From assembly GCA_038259455.1 (NCBI GenBank), contig JBBSOT010000208.1, positions 1-8,916 of the forward strand: 8,916 nt of DNA, written 5' to 3'. The notes beneath the pieces were generated by a model. The model saw nothing but the letters and a program-made list of their open reading frames with translations, was not told where the DNA came from and did no database searches. Shown piece after piece: positions 5,691-8,916 of this stretch; position 1 is the stretch's first letter, and each line of letters begins with the position of its first letter. The stretch comes from CAMYMG01 sp038259455. Its GTDB lineage: Bacteria > Pseudomonadota > Alphaproteobacteria > Rhizobiales > Rhizobiaceae. The position numbers and the translations under genes were made by a program.

Positions 5691-6386
5691 ATGCGCGTTC
5701 TGCTGATAGAAGACGACAGTGCAACGGCACAGAGCATCGAGTTGATGCTTAAGTCGGAGAGTTTTAACGTCTATACCACCGACCTCGGTGAAGAAGGCGT
5801 GGATCTGGGGAAGCTCTACGACTACGACATTATTCTTCTCGACCTTAACCTGCCTGACATGTCGGGTTACGAGGTCTTGAGAACACTTCGGCTTTCGAAA
5901 GTTAAAACGCCAATTCTCATCCTTTCCGGCATGGCCGGCATAGAGGACAAAGTGCGCGGCCTCGGCTTCGGCGCCGATGACTATATGACCAAGCCGTTCC
6001 ACAAGGATGAACTGGTAGCGCGCATCCACGCAATCGTGCGTCGCTCCAAGGGCCATGCGCAGTCGGTCATCACGACCGGCGACCTGGTGGTCAATCTCGA
6101 TGCAAAGACGGTTGAAGTGGGTGGCCAGCGCGTTCACCTGACCGGCAAGGAATACCAGATGCTCGAACTGCTGTCCCTTCGCAAGGGGACAACGCTGACC
6201 AAGGAGATGTTTCTCAACCATCTCTATGGAGGCATGGATGAGCCCGAGCTCAAGATCATCGACGTCTTCATCTGCAAGCTTCGCAAGAAGCTCGATGCAG
6301 CATCCGGTGGCCAAAATTACATCGAGACGGTCTGGGGCCGGGGCTATGTGTTGCGCGAGCCGGAAGAGATACGCGTCAGCGCCTGA
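5691..6386 (+). CDS. ctrA: Cell-cycle master response regulator CtrA
   Basis: OmpR-family transcription factor that binds TTAA-N7-TTAA boxes and controls cell-cycle, division and flagellar genes; it receives phosphate from ChpT. It is 231 aa, the same length as Caulobacter CtrA. The receiver domain (residues 1-118) has the acidic pair Asp8/Asp9, the phospho-acceptor Asp51 in LLDLNLPDMSGYE, Ser79 and Lys101 in the TKPF motif. The winged-helix domain (about 126-225) includes LTGKEYQMLELL, IIDVFICKLRKKL and VWGRGYVLREPE. The C terminus is VSA, a short nonpolar end compatible with ClpXP recognition as known for CtrA. The ATG at 5691 is preceded by AGGATAAGGGG at ideal spacing. An upstream in-frame GTG (5607) would add 28 unconserved residues and is rejected. 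The gene is monocistronic, ending in a terminator. Confidence 0.98.
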   Translation: MRVLLIEDDSATAQSIELMLKSESFNVYTTDLGEEGVDLGKLYDYDIILLDLNLPDMSGYEVLRTLRLSKVKTPILILSGMAGIEDKVRGLGFGADDYMTKPFHKDELVARIHAIVRRSKGHAQSVITTGDLVVNLDAKTVEVGGQRVHLTGKEYQMLELLSLRKGTTLTKEMFLNHLYGGMDEPELKIIDVFICKLRKKLDAASGGQNYIETVWGRGYVLREPEEIRVSA

Positions 6387-6413
6387 GCAAACCCGGAATA
6401 CGAATTGTGGGGA

Positions 6414-6436
6414 GCCCGGCAAAACGCCGGGCTTTT
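6414..6436 (+). terminator. Intrinsic terminator of ctrA
   Basis: A perfect 7-bp GC stem, GCCCGGC (6414-6420) and GCCGGGC (6426-6432), with an AAAAC loop is followed by TTTT. It lies 28 bp after the ctrA stop. On the opposite strand no T-run follows, so it probably acts only for ctrA. Confidence 0.9.
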
Positions 6437-6503
6437 CAGCTTTGGTGGCTCCATTCGGCCTCGGTGAGGTTTTAGCGGCTGAAGCCGGGCAGCAAGCTGC
6501 GTA

Positions 6504-6872
6504 CTAAGCTGCTTCCTGCAGCAGGCGGAACCGCTCCATGAGTTGCGGTCGGTTGAACGGCTTCAAGATATAGCCCTGGGCGCCTGCGCGCTTTGTGCGC
6601 ATGATTGCGCCGATGTCGACCTCCGTGAGGCAGACGGCGATCTGCGGCCTGAAGGAACACTCGATCGCGCGGACCCGGCGGATGAACTCCACGGCGGTCA
6701 TATCGGGCAGCGCGCCATCCACAACTATAAAGTCGGGCATATCAGCGACGCACATCGCCATGGCGTCAAAACCGCTGGATGCCTCTAGAACTTTCAGATC
6801 GGGTCCGCCAAGAATCCGCTTTGCTACCTTCCGGATTACGGCCGAATCGTCGACGAACAAGCAGCGCTTCAT
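6504..6872 (-). CDS. Orphan single-domain (CheY-like) response regulator
   Basis: A 122-aa receiver domain with no output domain. All residues of a working receiver are present: Asp8/Asp9 (LFVDDS), phospho-acceptor Asp52 (FIVVDGALPDM), Thr83 (CLT) and Lys104 with the KPF motif (LKPFN). It is not CpdR, because it lacks CpdR's conserved helix-4 region, and it is not DivK by its N terminus. Its position between ctrA and chpT, on the chpT strand, suggests a role in the ChpT phosphorelay, for example as a phosphate sink, competitor or adaptor. That is an inference from context. The start is supported by AGGGA eight bases upstream of the ATG. The 3' end faces the ctrA terminator. A 380-bp gap separates it from chpT, so it probably has its own promoter. 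Confidence 0.88.
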   Translation of the reverse strand: MKRCLFVDDSAVIRKVAKRILGGPDLKVLEASSGFDAMAMCVADMPDFIVVDGALPDMTAVEFIRRVRAIECSFRPQIAVCLTEVDIGAIMRTKRAGAQGYILKPFNRPQLMERFRLLQEAA

Positions 6873-7252
6873 TTTCCGGTCCCTGCAGTCACCACCAAGC
6901 CGGCGCGACGGGCGTTGTTGTTGAGACGATAGTTCGTCTGTGTAAACAACCTTAGAATGCGCATGGTAAAAGTTTCGCGAACTTGGAACGAGATTGCGTT
7001 ATTTATAGCCAGATCATGTGACGTTTCTCGCGGAAGAAAGTCTGGAGCGGTCCCCAAGTTACTGAAGAAAATCAGGAAAAATGGAAGCGACAGAGAACCT
7101 GCAGTTGATCGCGCCTAGCCCATGCCCCGATTTTTGACTATCGCCATTCCACGAATGACTGCCCGTCGAAGCTTGTAACGGCGGTGACCGGGAAGCGCTT
7201 GATCGGCGCAAGTTCTGTAGGCCGATTGAATGAACAATCGACCCTTGCCGGA
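6873..7252. other. 380-bp gap between chpT and the response regulator gene
   Basis: No gene was recognised. The minus strand carries ATGGTAAA read in reverse (6963-6970), a one-mismatch version of the CtrA half-motif TTAACCAT, upstream of the response regulator gene. Twelve bases after the chpT stop is an inverted repeat, CGATTG-AATGAA-CAATCG (7223-7240). It has no T-run, so at best it is a weak terminator or RNA-stabilising hairpin for chpT. The 62-codon frame at 6869-7057 overlaps the regulator's start and ends in basic, unconserved-looking sequence; it is not called. Confidence 0.4.
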
Positions 7253-7882
7253 TCAGACAGCAGTGAGCACGACCTCGTCGGCGCTTGCGTGGATGGAAAC
7301 GGTCATGTTGGCCTCGTGCGCCAGCAGCAGCGTGTAATATGGCTGGACAGCATGCGCGTCGATGGCCTCTTCGGGCTTGCGGCCCGAGTGCAGTTCGAGA
7401 AATTTGGGCGGCACGCGCAGCATGGGTCCGCTCGAGGCAAGTGTAAATTTCGGCTTCGTGTGCACATCGTCGAGCGATACGGTGATTTTTCCGCCCCTCG
7501 GAATGGCTGCGAGCGCCACGAGCACCAGGTTCAGCAGCAGCTTGACCTGGTTCTTGGGCAGCAGGGCACGCTCGCCGGTCCACACCAGTTCGGGTTTTTC
7601 ATTGCGAAGAAAGGCGGTCGTAACAGCCTCTGCATCTCCAGTGTCGATCTGCATGCCGGCGGATCCCGCCGCGCCGAAAGCGATGCGCGCGACCTGGAGC
7701 CTGGCGGATGCATTGCGCGCACTCTGCCGGATCAGGTTCATTGCATCTTCGTCAGCGCCGCCCTCATCAAGCAGTTCCAGCCCGTTGTTGATGGCGCCCA
7801 CTGGCGAGATGATGTCATGGCAAACACGGCTGCACAAAAGAGCCGCAAGATCTGGCGCGGAAAGCGTAAAAAGTTCTGACAT
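7253..7882 (-). CDS. chpT: Histidine phosphotransferase ChpT
   Basis: Cytosolic phosphotransferase that shuttles phosphate from the hybrid kinase CckA to CtrA and CpdR. The 209-aa protein carries the phosphorylated histidine in the H-box-like sequence CHDIISPVGAINNGLELL (His22). This fits the ChpT family (DUF2328, HPTransfase), in which a dimeric helical hairpin precedes a degenerate kinase-like ATPase fold. Residues 24-70 form the second helix of the hairpin; from about 85 onward lies the pseudo-ATPase domain (PKNQVKLLLNLVLVALAAIPRGG). The ATG at 7882 is preceded by GAGGGG at good spacing. An upstream GTG at 7921 would add 13 unconserved residues and is not preferred. Two GANTC sites (7915-7919 and 7937-7941) lie 33-60 bp upstream and may make expression sensitive to methylation. 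Position near ctrA matches its known partner. Confidence 0.95.
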   Translation of the reverse strand: MSELFTLSAPDLAALLCSRVCHDIISPVGAINNGLELLDEGGADEDAMNLIRQSARNASARLQVARIAFGAAGSAGMQIDTGDAEAVTTAFLRNEKPELVWTGERALLPKNQVKLLLNLVLVALAAIPRGGKITVSLDDVHTKPKFTLASSGPMLRVPPKFLELHSGRKPEEAIDAHAVQPYYTLLLAHEANMTVSIHASADEVVLTAV

Positions 7883-8202
7883 GGAAATGGTCCCCTCAGG
7901 CGTCGAACTGTCTCGATTCACCCGCCTCCCGAGTGCGAATCACGACATAATAAGTATGCTTTCGTACACAGCGGACCGTCGAGCGGCAAGAAATCCTCGC
8001 AGCAACTCCCTCAAGCGCAAATGGCAGATCATCTGCCGATGGCGGTCACCGAACGGCCCTTGATCCGCCATCTTTGTCAGTATGCTTAATGGTTGACAAA
8101 GGATTGCGGCATAGGGTGTCGAACGATCCGATATCAAGCGGCCACAAGAGCTGCGGCAGGGCCAGGCGTCGGCGAATCAGCTCCCGGACGGAGATTGGAA
8201 GT
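7883..8202. promoter_or_regulatory. chpT/eipA divergent control region
   Basis: A 320-bp non-coding region between divergent chpT and the DUF1134 gene. It holds GANTC sites at 7915-7919, 7937-7941 and 8174-8178, and a perfect 7-1-7 palindrome GGCAGAT-C-ATCTGCC at 8023-8037. TTAATGGTTGACA (8086-8098) combines a consensus -35 hexamer (TTGACA, 8093-8098) with a one-mismatch inverted copy of the CtrA half-motif TTAACCAT (8089-8096). No good -10 box follows at 16-18 bp, so the promoter is tentative. It would read toward the DUF1134 gene. Confidence 0.45.
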
Positions 8203-8210
8203 ATGCTTTC
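7952..8210 (+). repeat. Threefold AGTATGCTT repeat between chpT and eipA
   Basis: AAGTATGCTTTC occurs at 7952-7963 and again at 8199-8210, where it spans the eipA start codon. Its 9-bp core AGTATGCTT occurs a third time at 8079-8087. After both long copies a loosely similar TACAC and GACCG follow, which could reflect a partial duplication of the eipA 5' end. The function is unknown. Confidence 0.45.
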
Positions 8211-8784
8211 CCGACTACACGACCGGATTCTGTTCCGGCTTATGGCATCACTATTCGCGATGATGTGCGTTCTCGCTTTGTCATCATCACCCACGCGGGC
8301 GCAGGCATATACTGCCGAAGAGATCGTGGAATCCGGTCATCGCTTTTTCGGTGCCACCTCCGGTGGTCTGGCGAGCGTTATCGAGCAGGTCTTCTCCTCT
8401 TACGGGCTGCCCAACGGCTATGTGCTCGGCGAGGAGGGATCTGGCGCCATTATCGGCGGTCTGACCTATGGCGAGGGCACGCTCTATACAAAGAACGCCG
8501 GAGATCACAAGGTGTTCTGGCAGGGGCCGTCGCTTGGTTGGGATTTCGGCGGGCAAGGATCGCGCACGATGATCCTCGTCTACAACCTTGACGACGTTTC
8601 CAGCCTCTACAACCGGTTTGGCGGTGTTGCCGGGTCTGCCTATGTGGTGGCCGGCGTCGGTTTCAACGTTTTGAAGAACGGCAACATGCTTCTTGTGCCC
8701 GTTCGTACCGGGGTCGGTGCCAGGCTGGGCGTCAACGTCAATTACTTGAAGCTGACGGAAAAGCCGACCTGGAACCCCTTTTAG
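8203..8784 (+). CDS. eipA: Secreted DUF1134 protein, EipA type
   Basis: Periplasmic envelope protein of the DUF1134 family. The Brucella member, EipA, supports cell-envelope integrity and virulence and is reported to be directly regulated by CtrA. Using the ATG at 8203 the product is 193 aa, close to Brucella EipA. It has a classic signal peptide: basic N region (residues 1-12), hydrophobic core (13-26) and an AQA cleavage site after residue 35. The mature part contains the family blocks ESGHRFFGATSGGLASVIE, GSGAIIGGLTYGEGTLYTK and a glycine-rich C-terminal half (GPSLGWDFGGQGSRTMILVYNLDD), giving a small beta-rich domain. GGAG lies nine bases upstream of this ATG. Longer in-frame starts upstream (for example 8074) would bury the signal peptide and are rejected. 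Its placement next to chpT and ctrA supports the EipA call. Confidence 0.9.
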   Translation: MLSRLHDRILFRLMASLFAMMCVLALSSSPTRAQAYTAEEIVESGHRFFGATSGGLASVIEQVFSSYGLPNGYVLGEEGSGAIIGGLTYGEGTLYTKNAGDHKVFWQGPSLGWDFGGQGSRTMILVYNLDDVSSLYNRFGGVAGSAYVVAGVGFNVLKNGNMLLVPVRTGVGARLGVNVNYLKLTEKPTWNPF

Positions 8785-8916
8785 GACCGGAAACCCGACG
8801 GTTGGGCCGGGCGCGCGCGTGCGCTCGGTCGATGTACGGAACATTATGGTGTTGGCGCCATGATGGTGCGCCACGCTGGCACCTTATGCGCGCCTCGCCA
8901 TTTCCGTTGGCGCTTC
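8785..8916. other. Non-coding tail after eipA
   Basis: No complete gene is visible. A hairpin TGGCGC-(9 nt)-GCGCCA lies at 8853-8873 without a T-run. An ATG at 8886 opens a frame (MRASPFPLAL) that runs to the window edge, but 31 bases are too few to call a gene. Confidence 0.3.

Noticed and set aside
5586..6422. 278-codon open frame antisense to ctrA
   Set aside because: It lies opposite the strongly conserved ctrA coding sequence and its translation shows no recognisable domain; it is a by-product of GC-rich codon use.
6437..6503. Terminator for the orphan response regulator
   Set aside because: Only short hairpins with two-base loops and no T-run are present.
6869..7057. 62-codon minus-strand frame upstream of the response regulator
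   Set aside because: It overlaps the regulator's start in another frame, covers its probable promoter and lacks a recognisable product.
7184..7879. 231-codon open frame antisense to chpT
   Set aside because: ChpT on the other strand is clearly the real gene; the antisense translation has no recognisable domain.
7956..8063. Small frame starting MLSYTADRR upstream of eipA
   Set aside because: No ribosome-binding site and a basic, low-quality composition; the resemblance to the EipA start (MLSRLHDRI) is better explained by the repeated AAGTATGCTTTC sequence.
8074..8202. Upstream starts of the eipA frame
   Set aside because: They place an arginine-rich stretch before a clear signal peptide, and the ATG at 8203 has a ribosome-binding site.
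8287..8874. 195-codon frame antisense to eipA
   Set aside because: The sense strand encodes a DUF1134 protein with a signal peptide; the antisense product has no recognisable family.
1..8916. CRISPR array, insertion sequence, toxin-antitoxin or restriction genes
   Set aside because: No regularly spaced long repeats, transposase, or recognisable toxin, antitoxin or restriction protein is present; the only mobile gene is the serine recombinase.

Overview
The window looks like chromosome of an alphaproteobacterium of the order Hyphomicrobiales (Rhizobiales), probably close to Mesorhizobium or another Phyllobacteriaceae. This rests on CtrA, ChpT and SciP, which are alphaproteobacterial cell-cycle proteins, on a DUF1134/EipA-type envelope protein beside them, and on a serine recombinase at a methionine tRNA gene. 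The genus is an inference from gene content and order; no search was run.

Layout. 2-1321: the 3' part of a large serine recombinase gene (start lies outside the window) that ends inside an oppositely oriented tRNA-Met(CAT) gene (1300-1376, minus). This looks like one boundary of an integrated mobile element. The tRNA has a good minus-strand promoter (1450-1478). 1609-2562: a Gfo/Idh/MocA-family dehydrogenase. 2636-3829 (minus): MnmA, the tRNA 2-thiouridylase. 4077-4352: SciP, the small CtrA inhibitor. 4382-4834 and 4895-5275 (both minus): a single-domain PqiA-like membrane protein and a FliJ-like coiled-coil protein. 5691-6386: CtrA, 231 aa, followed by a clear intrinsic terminator. 6504-6872 (minus): an orphan single-domain response regulator. 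7253-7882 (minus): the histidine phosphotransferase ChpT. 8203-8784: a secreted DUF1134 protein of the EipA type.

How the genes fit together. ChpT passes phosphate to CtrA, CtrA controls cell-cycle and flagellar genes, and SciP represses CtrA-dependent transcription. EipA-type envelope proteins are reported CtrA targets in Brucella. So the master regulator, its phosphodonor, its inhibitor and a likely output sit within about 5 kb, with an uncharacterised receiver protein between ctrA and chpT. The intergenic regions are rich in possible operator structure: four TTAN half-sites at exact 11-bp steps upstream of sciP, three TTAR half-sites at 13-bp steps upstream of ctrA, a perfect 7-1-7 palindrome enclosing a GANTC (CcrM) site upstream of ctrA, and a 12-bp repeat with a 9-bp third copy between chpT and eipA.

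The most interesting points are the recombinase/tRNA-Met junction, which resembles the IntM module of tripartite mesorhizobial ICEs, the phased half-sites upstream of sciP and ctrA, and the unassigned receiver between ctrA and chpT.
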